Origin: Cyclobacteriaceae bacterium
GTDB taxonomy: Bacteria; Bacteroidota; Bacteroidia; Cytophagales; Cyclobacteriaceae
Direction: 5' to 3'
DNA length: 6,801 nucleotides
Assembly (NCBI GenBank): GCA_015492915.1
Contig: WGED01000494.1
Location: 1 to 6,801 of the forward strand
In this document: positions 1 through 6,672 of the stretch, in pieces
Numbering within the stretch: position 1 is the first letter of the stretch
Layout: each line of letters starts with the position of its first letter
Program-made: the position numbers and the translations under genes
Notes under the pieces: generated by a model
What the model saw: the letters and a program-made list of their open reading frames with translations, nothing else
What the model was told of the DNA's origin: nothing
The model's database searches: none

Positions 1-1056
1 ATTATAATGGCCGGAGGAGTAGGAACCAGGTTCTGGCCTTACAGCAGAGAAGCTCACCCGAAACAATTCCTGGACGTACTTGGTGTTGGCAAATCATTGC
101 TCCAACTTACATATCACAGATTTCTAAAACTTTGTCCGGCAGAGAATATTTATATTGTCTCCAACCAGCGATATTATGATTTGATCAAAGAGCAGTTGCC
201 CGATATAACGGACGATCAGATATTACTCGAACCCAATGGGCGCAACACTGCCCCGTGCATCGCTTATGCGAGTTATAAAATAAAAAAGAAAAACCCGGAT
301 GCGGTGACTATCGTGACGCCGTCGGATCATGCCATCTTCATGGAAGATGAATTTATCAAGGTATGTAAGACGGCGCTTGACTTTGCGGATTCGGAAGGAC
401 AGCTTCTGACCATCGGTATCAAACCCAGCAGACCGGAAACCGGATACGGTTATATCCAGTACAGGCAGGACAGTGAGGGACCTGTGAAGAAAGTTAAAAC
501 CTTCACTGAAAAGCCGCAGTTGGAGTTGGCAGTCACCTTTATTGAAAGTGGTGATTTTGTGTGGAACGCAGGTATTTTTATCTGGAAAGCAGAGGAGATC
601 ATCAAAGCATTCGAGAAATTCCTCCCTGAAATTGCCGAAATCTTTGGCGGTATCAGCGAAGCTTATTATACAGATGATGAAAAGGAAAAAATCGCGTGGG
701 CTTATGCGCAGACCAAGGCCATTTCGATTGATTACGGTATAATGGAGAAAGCGGAAAATGTATATGTGGTACTCGGTGATTTTGGCTGGTCGGACCTCGG
801 TTCGTGGAGCTCACTGCATGAATATCACGACAAAGACGAAAACAACAATGTAGTGGATGGTAACGTGATGTTGTACGATTGTAACGACTGTATCATCAGG
901 ACACCGGAGGGAAAGCTTGTCGTGGTGCAGGGGCTTAAGGATTATCTGGTAGCCGATTGTGAGGATGTGCTCTTAATCTGCAATAAGGATGATGAGAAGA
1001 AGATCAGAAGCATTGTCAATGATGTGAAAAGCCTGAAAGGAGACAAGTACATCTGA
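1..1056 (+). CDS. manC: Mannose-1-phosphate guanylyltransferase, 5'-truncated by the window edge
   Basis: Makes GDP-mannose and pyrophosphate from GTP and mannose 1-phosphate in the cytoplasm, supplying mannose and fucose donors for surface polysaccharides and glycoproteins. Counting from the ATG at 7, the nucleotidyltransferase signatures appear in order: GGVGTRFWP at 3-11 with PKQF at 18-21 (nucleotide-binding loop), EPNGRNTAP at 75-83, TPSDH at 104-108, ETGYGYI at 144-150, FTEKP at 166-170, WNAGIFIW at 186-193, IDYGIMEKA at 241-249 and GWSDLGSW at 260-267. The frame is open to base 1 (Ile-Ile before Met-Ala-Gly-Gly). Family members normally have roughly ten residues ending in a hydrophobic strand before this Met-Ala-Gly-Gly, so the true start is probably upstream and the ATG at 7 internal. 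About 350 residues with no C-terminal isomerase domain means the monofunctional type, not the bifunctional ManC/AlgA type. It ends 12 bases from the convergent rlmB. Confidence 0.93.
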   Translation: MIMAGGVGTRFWPYSREAHPKQFLDVLGVGKSLLQLTYHRFLKLCPAENIYIVSNQRYYDLIKEQLPDITDDQILLEPNGRNTAPCIAYASYKIKKKNPDAVTIVTPSDHAIFMEDEFIKVCKTALDFADSEGQLLTIGIKPSRPETGYGYIQYRQDSEGPVKKVKTFTEKPQLELAVTFIESGDFVWNAGIFIWKAEEIIKAFEKFLPEIAEIFGGISEAYYTDDEKEKIAWAYAQTKAISIDYGIMEKAENVYVVLGDFGWSDLGSWSSLHEYHDKDENNNVVDGNVMLYDCNDCIIRTPEGKLVVVQGLKDYLVADCEDVLLICNKDDEKKIRSIVNDVKSLKGDKYI

Positions 1057-1068
1057 ATCGGTAATTTC

Positions 1069-1833
1069 TCATATAGGCATTGAACGCTGCCTGATGACTT
1101 CATAAAGTATAATGCCTGTGGCTACCGATACGTTGAGAGAGGCTATTTTACCAGACATGGGGATTTTGACTTTTTCATCACAGAGTTTCAGATATTCGTG
1201 CGAAATGCCATTTTCTTCCGATCCCATGATCACAGCAAGGGGGCCGCGAAGATCCGTTTCATAAATTGTTTTATCCGCTTTTTCCGTGGCTCCCACTACT
1301 CTGATGCCGCTCTCCCGGAGCTGTGTTATGGTTTTTTTGAGATTTTCCACGCGACAGACAGGCAGAAGGTTCAGGGCGCCTGCTGAAGCTTTCATCGCGT
1401 CGCCTCCAAGCTGGGCGTTGCCTTTGTTTTGAAATACAATCGCATCCGCACCGAGGCATTCCATTGTCCTTGCCATGGATCCGAAATTACGCACATCGGT
1501 GATTCGATCGGGAATCAGGAGCAACGGATCCCGGCCACTGGCGAACGCCGATTCGATGACATGATCGAGCGAGGCAAAACGAATGGGGGAGATAAAGCTG
1601 ATGACGCCCTGGTGATTTTTTCCGGTGATGCGGTTCAGCTTTTCACGGGGCACGACGCTGAATGGAATGCCGAACTTTTTCAGCCTTGCCTTGAGCTCTT
1701 GTACAAGCTCATTCTGGAGACCTCTTTGCAGCAACACTTTTTCGATCTCCTTGCCCGCATCAATGGCCTCCATCACTGCCCTGATGCCGAAAATGGTCAT
1801 TTTCTCATAGCCTTTCCCCGATTGTTTTTCCAT
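1069..1833 (-). CDS. rlmB: 23S rRNA (guanosine-2'-O-)-methyltransferase RlmB, SpoU/TrmH family
   Basis: Methylates the ribose 2'-OH of a conserved guanosine (G2251 in E. coli numbering) in the peptidyl-transferase region of 23S rRNA, using S-adenosylmethionine. The 254-residue protein has the small N-terminal SpoU substrate-binding domain (IFGIRAVMEAI at 14-24, NHQGV at 73-77) and then the knotted SPOUT catalytic domain. Motif 1 is at 113-130 with Asn116, Gly118 and Arg122. KASAGAL is at 148-154, motif 2 (IMGSEENGIS) at 202-211, and motif 3 at 224-245 with IPMSGKIASLNVSVATG. The N-terminal domain together with HQGV favours RlmB over TrmH or TrmL. The start at 1833 lies three bases after the GWxTD stop. 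A second ATG at 1800 (residue 12) is preceded by a purine-rich GGGGAAAGG and begins directly at the conserved IFGIRAV, so it is a credible alternative. No terminator is visible in the 12 bases before manC. Confidence 0.92.
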   Translation of the reverse strand: MEKQSGKGYEKMTIFGIRAVMEAIDAGKEIEKVLLQRGLQNELVQELKARLKKFGIPFSVVPREKLNRITGKNHQGVISFISPIRFASLDHVIESAFASGRDPLLLIPDRITDVRNFGSMARTMECLGADAIVFQNKGNAQLGGDAMKASAGALNLLPVCRVENLKKTITQLRESGIRVVGATEKADKTIYETDLRGPLAVIMGSEENGISHEYLKLCDEKVKIPMSGKIASLNVSVATGIILYEVIRQRSMPI

Positions 1834-1836
1834 AAT

Positions 1837-3096
1837 TTATCTTCTGCCTGTACGCCACAACTCTACGGACTTAAACCAGTTTTTGTCGTATTGTTTTTTC
1901 CGCTGCAGCGTATAATGCTGGTCGGTGAATACATTTTTTACCTTGTAAAACGAAAAACGCACAGTTGGCATAGCCATGTCGCGATTGTACACCCAGTCGA
2001 TGATCTCTTCGGATTTATACACTTCGTTGGGCGGACCGTAGACAATGTAAATCATACCCATATCCGTTTTCCAGCCCTCCTTGTATGAGGTAAACAGAAA
2101 ATTGGCTCCTTCAACCCTCTCATAAAATTTTTTAATTGTTTTTGATGCCTGATTTGGAATGTTAACGAGGCTCAGCCAATATTTTTCGAATGCGACTTTG
2201 GGATCGGGGGCAGTCCGGATAGCATCCGTTTCTGATTTTTTGGAAATATAAATAAGCGGTTTGAGTACCTCATGAAATGTCTTGACCAGTGGAAAATATT
2301 CGTCCTGCACCCTGATGCCGATTCCATTGACACCGCTGCTGTCCTTTTGAAAAAAATACAACCCCTCACTGCTAAAACGCAGCGTGTCATTCAGGGACAC
2401 CGAAAAGACGGAATCGATCCGGAAGGCCTTCCCGGAAGGCTTATGATCTATGACCATTGGCGGTACGGCGGCTTCGAACACATGAGAGTAATAATAGACA
2501 AAGATCGGTGCATCATAAGTGCTGATACTTTTGATCATGAATTCTTCGCCTTTATTTATAAAAGGTGTGAGGTGAGGTGTATTGCCGTTTTTTTCATAAA
2601 AGATCAGCCCGTCGGCGGGGTAGTTGTAATCTTTGATAAGCGGAATATCATAAGCGTAATGGCTGTGGGCGTTTTTATCATTGATTTTGAAAACCGCCAG
2701 GTCGGCTTTTTCTGCCAGTGGAACGGAAATCCGGGTAAAAACCTCACCCGATTTGATCGCAATGATCCGGTCTTTGAGGTTTATGGCTTCTGTTTTTAAA
2801 ATTTCTCCGGTATGGTAACTTTTATGTAATTCGAGTGTGTAGTCAAACTCATCGTACATCCTGCCATTGTTAAAGAGGATATCCAGAAAGATGAACGACG
2901 TATCGTTCTCCGTAATAAGGTGATGCCTGATGTGTACATCGTTGGTGATGTTGTACCAGTAATTGATGTTCTCATCGATAAAGACCCTTTGAGCCTGTGC
3001 CTGCAGGCAGGTGACAAAAAGGAGCAAAATCCATAGGCCCGATGCTACGGAAGTTGCCTTCATGAGTTTTGAGTGATATTTTTTCAATGACATCAT
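1837..3096 (-). CDS. GWxTD domain-containing exported protein
   Basis: A 419-residue protein of unknown function, named for its C-terminal motif. Residues 341-345 read GWKTD, followed by IYIVYGPPNEVY at 349-360, the hallmark of the GWxTD domain found mainly in Bacteroidota. The domain starts at about 320 with FYERVEGANFLF at 324-335. The N-terminus has Lys5, Lys6 and Lys13, a hydrophobic core over roughly 14-30 and a likely signal-peptidase site after AQA (about 34-35). LFVTC ending at Cys30 resembles a lipobox but has Thr just before Cys, so a lipoprotein is less likely than a periplasmic or surface protein. The middle (about 40-310) is probably beta-rich and carries no motif I recognise. 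Two adjacent ATGs open the frame (3096 and 3093). The ATG at 3063 (residue 12) gives a more ordinary signal peptide and may be the true start. It is the first gene of a pair with rlmB. No catalytic function should be assigned. Confidence 0.87.
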   Translation of the reverse strand: MMSLKKYHSKLMKATSVASGLWILLLFVTCLQAQAQRVFIDENINYWYNITNDVHIRHHLITENDTSFIFLDILFNNGRMYDEFDYTLELHKSYHTGEILKTEAINLKDRIIAIKSGEVFTRISVPLAEKADLAVFKINDKNAHSHYAYDIPLIKDYNYPADGLIFYEKNGNTPHLTPFINKGEEFMIKSISTYDAPIFVYYYSHVFEAAVPPMVIDHKPSGKAFRIDSVFSVSLNDTLRFSSEGLYFFQKDSSGVNGIGIRVQDEYFPLVKTFHEVLKPLIYISKKSETDAIRTAPDPKVAFEKYWLSLVNIPNQASKTIKKFYERVEGANFLFTSYKEGWKTDMGMIYIVYGPPNEVYKSEEIIDWVYNRDMAMPTVRFSFYKVKNVFTDQHYTLQRKKQYDKNWFKSVELWRTGRR

Positions 3097-3139
3097 GGAT
3101 AGTTCAGGGCAATTAAATTAATTTATTTTACTTTTTATC

Positions 3140-3160
3140 CGAATAATTCATGAATTTTCG
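3140..3160. promoter_or_regulatory. Operator-like palindrome in the divergent intergenic region
   Basis: A perfect 12-base palindrome, AATTCATGAATT (3145-3156), is flanked by CGAA (3140-3143) and TTCG (3157-3160). These arms also pair, with one extra T at 3144, giving 20 paired positions around a single asymmetry. It lies between divergent starts (GWxTD at 3096 or 3063, methyltransferase at 3270) in an AT-rich stretch. The shape suits a dimeric repressor or activator site, or a cruciform. No regulator gene is in the window, so its partner is unknown, and AT-rich palindromes can arise by chance. Confidence 0.35.
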
Positions 3161-3162
3161 AT

Positions 3163-3198
3163 CAAATTTGCAGGATCATTCGATCGAGGGTCTGCAAA
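3163..3198 (-). promoter_or_regulatory. Weak candidate promoter for the GWxTD-rlmB operon
   Basis: On the minus strand CAAATTTG (3163-3170) matches the Bacteroidota -7 consensus TAnnTTTG at five of six fixed positions, and TTTG (3195-3198) could be the -33 element. The 24-base spacing is longer than the usual 19-21 or so. CAAATTTG is its own reverse complement, so the match alone says little about direction. If real, transcription would start near 3156, inside the palindrome at 3140-3160, about 60 bases before the GWxTD start. This is inference from consensus matching only. Confidence 0.2.
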
Positions 3199-3269
3199 CA
3201 TTCTTCAAGTAAAGAAGATTAAAGAAAGCAACGTCTTCGGCGAATGCATCTTCAAAGAAATATGAATTG

Positions 3270-4043
3270 ATGGCCATTTATACAACGGAAATAGCATCGG
3301 AAGTCATCACGTCCGACAATCCTATTCATCAACGATTGCTCAAGGCATATTATTTGAGTCTTGACTATATTCATGGTAATGTGCTCGAGGTAGGTTGTGG
3401 TGAGGGGCGGGGTGTGGAACTGGTCGCCCCTAAGGCGGCGTCATACACAGGCGTCGATAAGATCCGGCAGGTGATCGACAGGCTGAAGGCAGGCCATCCG
3501 CAATACGATTTTCGTCAAATGGTCATACCGCCATTCACGGGTCTGGATGATGGCAGCTTTGATATTGTGGTCAGTTTTCAGGTTATTGAACACATCAAAG
3601 ACGATCTCGGATATCTGAAAGAAATACATCGTGTGCTCAAGCCGGGGGGCAAGGCTCTCATCACCACACCCAACATCAAAAAGTCGCTGTCGCGTAATCC
3701 GTGGCATATTCGGGAGTACACTGCGGAGCAATTAACAGAGCTGGCGAATAAAGTTTTTTCCAAAGTGGAAATGAAGGGGATCACGGGCAATGAAAAAGTG
3801 CTGGCTTACTACCAAGAAAACAAGCGCTCCGTGCAGCGACTGATGCGGTGGGATGTGCTCAACCTGCAATACAGGCTGCCTGCATTCCTGCTGAAAATGC
3901 CCTATGAATTTATGAACCGCCTCAACCGCAACAAACTGAAAGAGGTGAATTCAGGGCTGGTCGCTGAGATCCGGCACACCGATTATCTTTTTACCGACGA
4001 TGCCGATAATAGCCTCGACCTGTTCTGCATTATGGAAAAATGA
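3270..4043 (+). CDS. Class I SAM-dependent methyltransferase, substrate unknown
   Basis: A cytoplasmic methyltransferase with a Rossmann fold of the Methyltransf_11/UbiE-like type. Numbered from the ATG at 3270 (257 residues), motif I is VLEVGCGEGRG at 38-48, an acidic residue after strand 2 is Asp63 in YTGVD, motif II is FDIVVSFQVIEHI at 97-109, and VLKPGG at 122-127 precedes the TTPN strand at 132-135. These place the cofactor pocket confidently. The C-terminal third (about 136-257) holds WHIREYTAEQL, a feature of many glycan, lipid or small-molecule methyltransferases, then a basic helical stretch around 175-215 that may form the substrate lid. The substrate cannot be read from the sequence. 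The frame can be extended to a TTG at 3267, but the adjacent ATG is the better start. No Shine-Dalgarno is evident. It stands alone between divergent and convergent neighbours, so it is probably monocistronic. Confidence 0.88.
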   Translation: MAIYTTEIASEVITSDNPIHQRLLKAYYLSLDYIHGNVLEVGCGEGRGVELVAPKAASYTGVDKIRQVIDRLKAGHPQYDFRQMVIPPFTGLDDGSFDIVVSFQVIEHIKDDLGYLKEIHRVLKPGGKALITTPNIKKSLSRNPWHIREYTAEQLTELANKVFSKVEMKGITGNEKVLAYYQENKRSVQRLMRWDVLNLQYRLPAFLLKMPYEFMNRLNRNKLKEVNSGLVAEIRHTDYLFTDDADNSLDLFCIMEK

Positions 4044-4052
4044 TGATTTTTC
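4035..4052 (+). terminator. AT-rich hairpin over the methyltransferase stop codon
   Basis: GAAAAAT (4035-4041) and ATTTTTC (4046-4052) form a perfect 7-base stem around a GATG loop, straddling the TGA at 4041-4043. Five T residues lie within the 3' arm, but there is no G+C-rich stem and no T run after it. It could be a weak 3'-end structure for the methyltransferase transcript. It is the only hairpin right at this gene end. Confidence 0.2.
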
Positions 4053-4150
4053 ATGAATTAGCAGCATATTTTTTCGCCGTGGACAAGCAAATCAATGCCT
4101 GGCAATGATGCATTTTCTTTGCCGCTAATACGCGAATTTTCTATATGTGT

Positions 4151-4174
4151 AAAATCACCATTTTTTCATGGCAA
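4151..4174 (-). terminator. Possible weak terminator after the M1 peptidase gene
   Basis: Read on the minus strand, starting five bases past the peptidase stop codon, TTGCCAT (4174-4168) can pair with ATGGTGA (4161-4155) around a GAAAAA loop. The central four pairs are Watson-Crick, and two of the outer three are G-U wobbles. TTTT (4154-4151) follows directly. Stem then U tract in the right place fits intrinsic termination, but the stem is weak and the T run short. Confidence 0.3.
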
Positions 4175-4178
4175 TCAG

Positions 4179-6053
4179 CTATTCTTCAAAGGAAAAACTA
4201 TTGTTCGCCGGGTTGGCGTCATAGGAATATCGACTGTCAAGCGCCACGCTTTTTACCTTTTTAATGACGGGAATGCGTATCATGGTCTTTTTGGTATTGT
4301 TTTTCCATACATCCGCATCGAACACCTGTTCCGCTGTGGCGTCATCATCAAACATAATTAATAACTTAAAAGGAACCGGGAACCCACCTTCGTTTGTGAT
4401 GGTGACAGCAACATATTCGTCGTTTTGCACGACATCAGCTATGCCCGGGTCGGGATAACCGAATGAGAAAAACCATGTACTCCAAAACCAGTTGAGGTTT
4501 CGCCCTGTCTGTGCGTTGATAAAGTAAAAGAAATCATAAGGCGTCGGATGTTTGCCTTTCCATATTTCCATGAATTTGCGGTTTAGCGAATAAAACTGAT
4601 CCTCCCCGATCAAATCGATCAGGATGTCGAAAGCCGCGGCACCTTTGATATAAAAATTCACGATCGAGGGCATTACCTTCATAATGTTGCTCGTCTCGGT
4701 CATAACGGGCATCAGTTCATGTGATGCAGCGAGGTAATTAAAGGTCACCTTGCGATTGAAAAAACCGTGCGTTTTGCTTTTTTTGTACACTTTTTTCTGA
4801 ATAAAAGACTCCATCAGCGTAGTCATGGATTCGTCCCACCATCCGTACTTGCGCTCATTGACGCCCATCATGAAAGGATAGTAATTATGTGCCAGTTCGT
4901 GCGCCGTGACGAGGATGGTGGAGGTAGAATCAGAGGCTACGTCATTATTGGCCAGCATCGGGAATTCCATACCACCGCCTTTTGTTCCCCTGAACGAAAT
5001 ATGTTTGAAATAAGGGTAAGGAACACCGGGAAATGAGGTTGAAAAGGCCTCAACGGACTTTTTGGCAATATCAACCACCCAATCAAAATTGGTTGCTCCT
5101 TGCGGCCAGGCGCTCTGCACCCAGCAAGTGTGGGATGCATCGGGATTGTTGGCGGCCATGCCCTGCCAGATATAATGACTGCTGGCGCCCCAGGCAAAAT
5201 CGGGAACTTTATCTGCTTTGAATTTCCATGTATGCGTTTTGCCGTCGGGTTGGCGAAAATCCTCTTCGCTGATGATGGTGACAGGTGATTTTGCGGTCTG
5301 CGACGCCCTGATCCTCGCGATGATATCATCAGTAAAAATGTCTTTGGGATTCATATGCTTTCCTGTAGCCCAGACATTGTATTCCGAAGGCAATGTAAGC
5401 TCGATATAATAATCCGAAAAGTCATTGTATGCTTCGGGGATACCCATATATTCATCCGTATCCCATCCGAATATATCATCGTACACGGCGACTTGGGGAA
5501 ACCAGTAAGCGACGAATACAGAGGTGCTGTCGACATGTCCGCTGCGGAAGCCCGCCGTTTTGGGAACGGGCGTGACAAAATCCATCTCAATGGTAATGGA
5601 TCTTTTTCCTTGCGGCGTTTGCAGCGGCAGACGCATTACCGTGCCTGAAACACGAATACTTTTTTCTTCGATCTGTGCCTCATCAATGGTCACATTTTCA
5701 ATAACGATACCATTATGCAGATTTTCAGTATCGACCGGCATCTGCCGTCCGGCGCCTCTTTGGTAAAGGTTCTGCATCAGCTTAAAGACGACCTGGGTGA
5801 GCGAGTCGGGACTGTTGTTAAAATATTGTACCCGCAGGTGGCCGGCCACCTCACTCTTTTCGGGATTAAAAATCGCTTTGATTTCATAGGATGCGTGGTT
5901 TTGCCAGTATTCCGGACCCGGCACACCGGAGCGCGATCTGGTGCCTTTTTCATAAGCCGTCTTATATTCGATCGATTCGAAAAGTGTGGTTTGTGCAAAA
6001 AGGGAAGTTGCCACTGAAATTGAACAGCTAAAGAGAAATAGTAAAAATCTCAT
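4179..6053 (-). CDS. Secreted M1-family zinc aminopeptidase
   Basis: A 624-residue exported metallopeptidase that probably removes N-terminal residues from peptides in the periplasm or outside the cell. Residues 1-20 form a signal peptide (Arg2, hydrophobic 3-19, cleavage near FAQ at 19-21). A beta-rich N-terminal domain follows, with YEIKAIFNP at 56-64 and QVVFKLMQN at 87-95. The active site is complete: zinc ligands in HELAH (385-389), the third ligand Glu408 after exactly 18 residues (WWDE at 405-408), and the likely transition-state Tyr468 in FYIKGAAAFD (467-476). The substrate-amine loop is GGGMEFP (359-365) rather than the classical GAMEN. The thermolysin-like domain runs to about 535, then a short Ig-like beta domain (about 540-615). 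There is no large C-terminal helical domain, so it is shorter than PepN-type enzymes. No T9SS sorting domain is apparent. The ATG at 6053 starts the signal peptide, and no Shine-Dalgarno is seen. Confidence 0.92.
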   Translation of the reverse strand: MRFLLFLFSCSISVATSLFAQTTLFESIEYKTAYEKGTRSRSGVPGPEYWQNHASYEIKAIFNPEKSEVAGHLRVQYFNNSPDSLTQVVFKLMQNLYQRGAGRQMPVDTENLHNGIVIENVTIDEAQIEEKSIRVSGTVMRLPLQTPQGKRSITIEMDFVTPVPKTAGFRSGHVDSTSVFVAYWFPQVAVYDDIFGWDTDEYMGIPEAYNDFSDYYIELTLPSEYNVWATGKHMNPKDIFTDDIIARIRASQTAKSPVTIISEEDFRQPDGKTHTWKFKADKVPDFAWGASSHYIWQGMAANNPDASHTCWVQSAWPQGATNFDWVVDIAKKSVEAFSTSFPGVPYPYFKHISFRGTKGGGMEFPMLANNDVASDSTSTILVTAHELAHNYYPFMMGVNERKYGWWDESMTTLMESFIQKKVYKKSKTHGFFNRKVTFNYLAASHELMPVMTETSNIMKVMPSIVNFYIKGAAAFDILIDLIGEDQFYSLNRKFMEIWKGKHPTPYDFFYFINAQTGRNLNWFWSTWFFSFGYPDPGIADVVQNDEYVAVTITNEGGFPVPFKLLIMFDDDATAEQVFDADVWKNNTKKTMIRIPVIKKVKSVALDSRYSYDANPANNSFSFEE

Positions 6054-6149
6054 AACATTTGTGTTTAATCTGTAAAGTATAGGATGAGCAATGTAAAAAA
6101 AACTATATTATCCTGACGCCCGAATTGTGTTGAAAGGTGAAATAATTCC

Positions 6150-6578
6150 ATGAATTCCAACCATCAAAATGAGGAAACCGTTAAAAATACTGCAAGGCCC
6201 TTAATCTGCAATCCGATGAAACCCACAATAAAAACAACCAGAACAGGAAAAATAGCTGTCAACCGGCGAACGATCGACTACGATTTTTATATCGATCCCG
6301 ATGGTAATCTGATCAGGCGAAAGATGACTTCAAAAGGGAAAGAACGGGATTCGCTCAGCATACTGACCCTGGATGAAGCGGGCAGGATTTATGACCCTGT
6401 AGTCAATGAGATGATTATAGGCTGCCCGTCGGATTGCAAGTTGCGCTTGTCAAACGAAGCCACGGATTTTTTTGAAGAGAAAAGGTGTAAGATCAAGCTA
6501 CTGCCCCTGCGCGAAGCCATCGAGTACTGGAATAATTACGAAGGCAAAGCTATCGGGCTCTTTCATCTCAACAATTGA
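6150..6578 (+). CDS. Mth938-like domain-containing protein
   Basis: A small cytoplasmic protein of the Mth938/AAMDC fold (related to mitochondrial NDUFAF3), whose biochemical role in bacteria is not established. The family pattern is clear: GKIAVNRRTIDYDFYIDPDG at 33-52, IIGCPSDCKLRLSNEA at 89-104 where most members have IGTG-x-x-G, then REAIEYWNNYEGK at 121-133 and the terminal GLFHLNN at 136-142, matching the usual GK-x-x-A-x-LHLT ending. The longest frame gives 142 residues. The first 22 are polar, rich in Asn and Lys, and precede the conserved fold. The ATG at 6216 (residue 23) would give 120 residues, the usual family size. The ATG at 6150 has AAAGGTG upstream (6134-6140) at a generous spacing, so both starts remain open. 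Cysteines at 20, 91, 96 and 113 are visible. It is divergent from the peptidase gene across 96 bases. Confidence 0.85.
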   Translation: MNSNHQNEETVKNTARPLICNPMKPTIKTTRTGKIAVNRRTIDYDFYIDPDGNLIRRKMTSKGKERDSLSILTLDEAGRIYDPVVNEMIIGCPSDCKLRLSNEATDFFEEKRCKIKLLPLREAIEYWNNYEGKAIGLFHLNN

Positions 6579-6672
6579 ACCCAAAATTCCCAATAACCTT
6601 TTTATTCCGAGCGTAAACTACTTTAAAATCAGGCACTTCGTTCACGTTTGATTCGTCGCCATAAAAGTGCAT
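6568..6672 (-). CDS. Possible 34-codon micro-ORF, hypothetical
   Basis: An ATG at 6672 opens 34 codons ending in TGA at 6570-6568, overlapping the 3' end of the Mth938-like gene on the other strand by 11 bases. Its peptide begins MHFYGDESN and ends NFGFNC, a plausible mixed composition. Upstream reads AGGAGG-CATA-ATG, a strong Shine-Dalgarno core at a short 4-base gap, notable because no main gene here has one. A second open frame (6779-6672) ends in TAA overlapping this ATG as TAATG, as in translationally coupled genes, though it has no ATG of its own. I recognise no family. It may equally be a decayed gene or the interior of the element bounded by the inverted repeats. Confidence 0.25.
   Translation of the reverse strand: MHFYGDESNVNEVPDFKVVYARNKKVIGNFGFNC
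6571..6591 (+). repeat. Left arm of a 21-base inverted repeat
   Basis: Pairs with 6757-6777 at 18 of 21 positions, including a perfect 12-base core (AACCCAAAATTC at 6578-6589). This arm overlaps the last codons and stop codon of the Mth938-like gene. The arms are 165 bases apart. Arm length and spacing resemble a miniature inverted-repeat element or an insertion-sequence remnant, but no transposase or clear target duplication is seen. Confidence 0.5.

Noticed and set aside
1429..2088. 219-codon open frame on the plus strand
   Set aside because: It lies antisense across the rlmB and GWxTD genes, both of which have clear family motifs. Its translation has no recognisable domain and it spans two unrelated genes, as a chance antisense frame would.
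2272..2799. 175-codon open frame on the plus strand
   Set aside because: It is wholly antisense to the GWxTD gene and lacks any motif, signal or plausible upstream region.
3147..4059. TTCATGAATT occurring on both sides of the methyltransferase gene (3147-3156 and 4050-4059)
   Set aside because: Ten-base AT-rich repeats are expected by chance in a window of this size, and there is no longer flanking match to suggest insertion-site duplication.
4101..4123. Possible hairpin GGCAA (4101-4105) with TTGCC (4119-4123)
   Set aside because: The stem has only five pairs, the loop is 13 bases and no T tract follows, so it does not qualify as a terminator.
6054..6149. Promoter boxes in the gap between the peptidase and the Mth938-like gene
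   Set aside because: Partial -7-like matches exist on both strands, but none has a -33 TTG at an acceptable distance, so no promoter was called.
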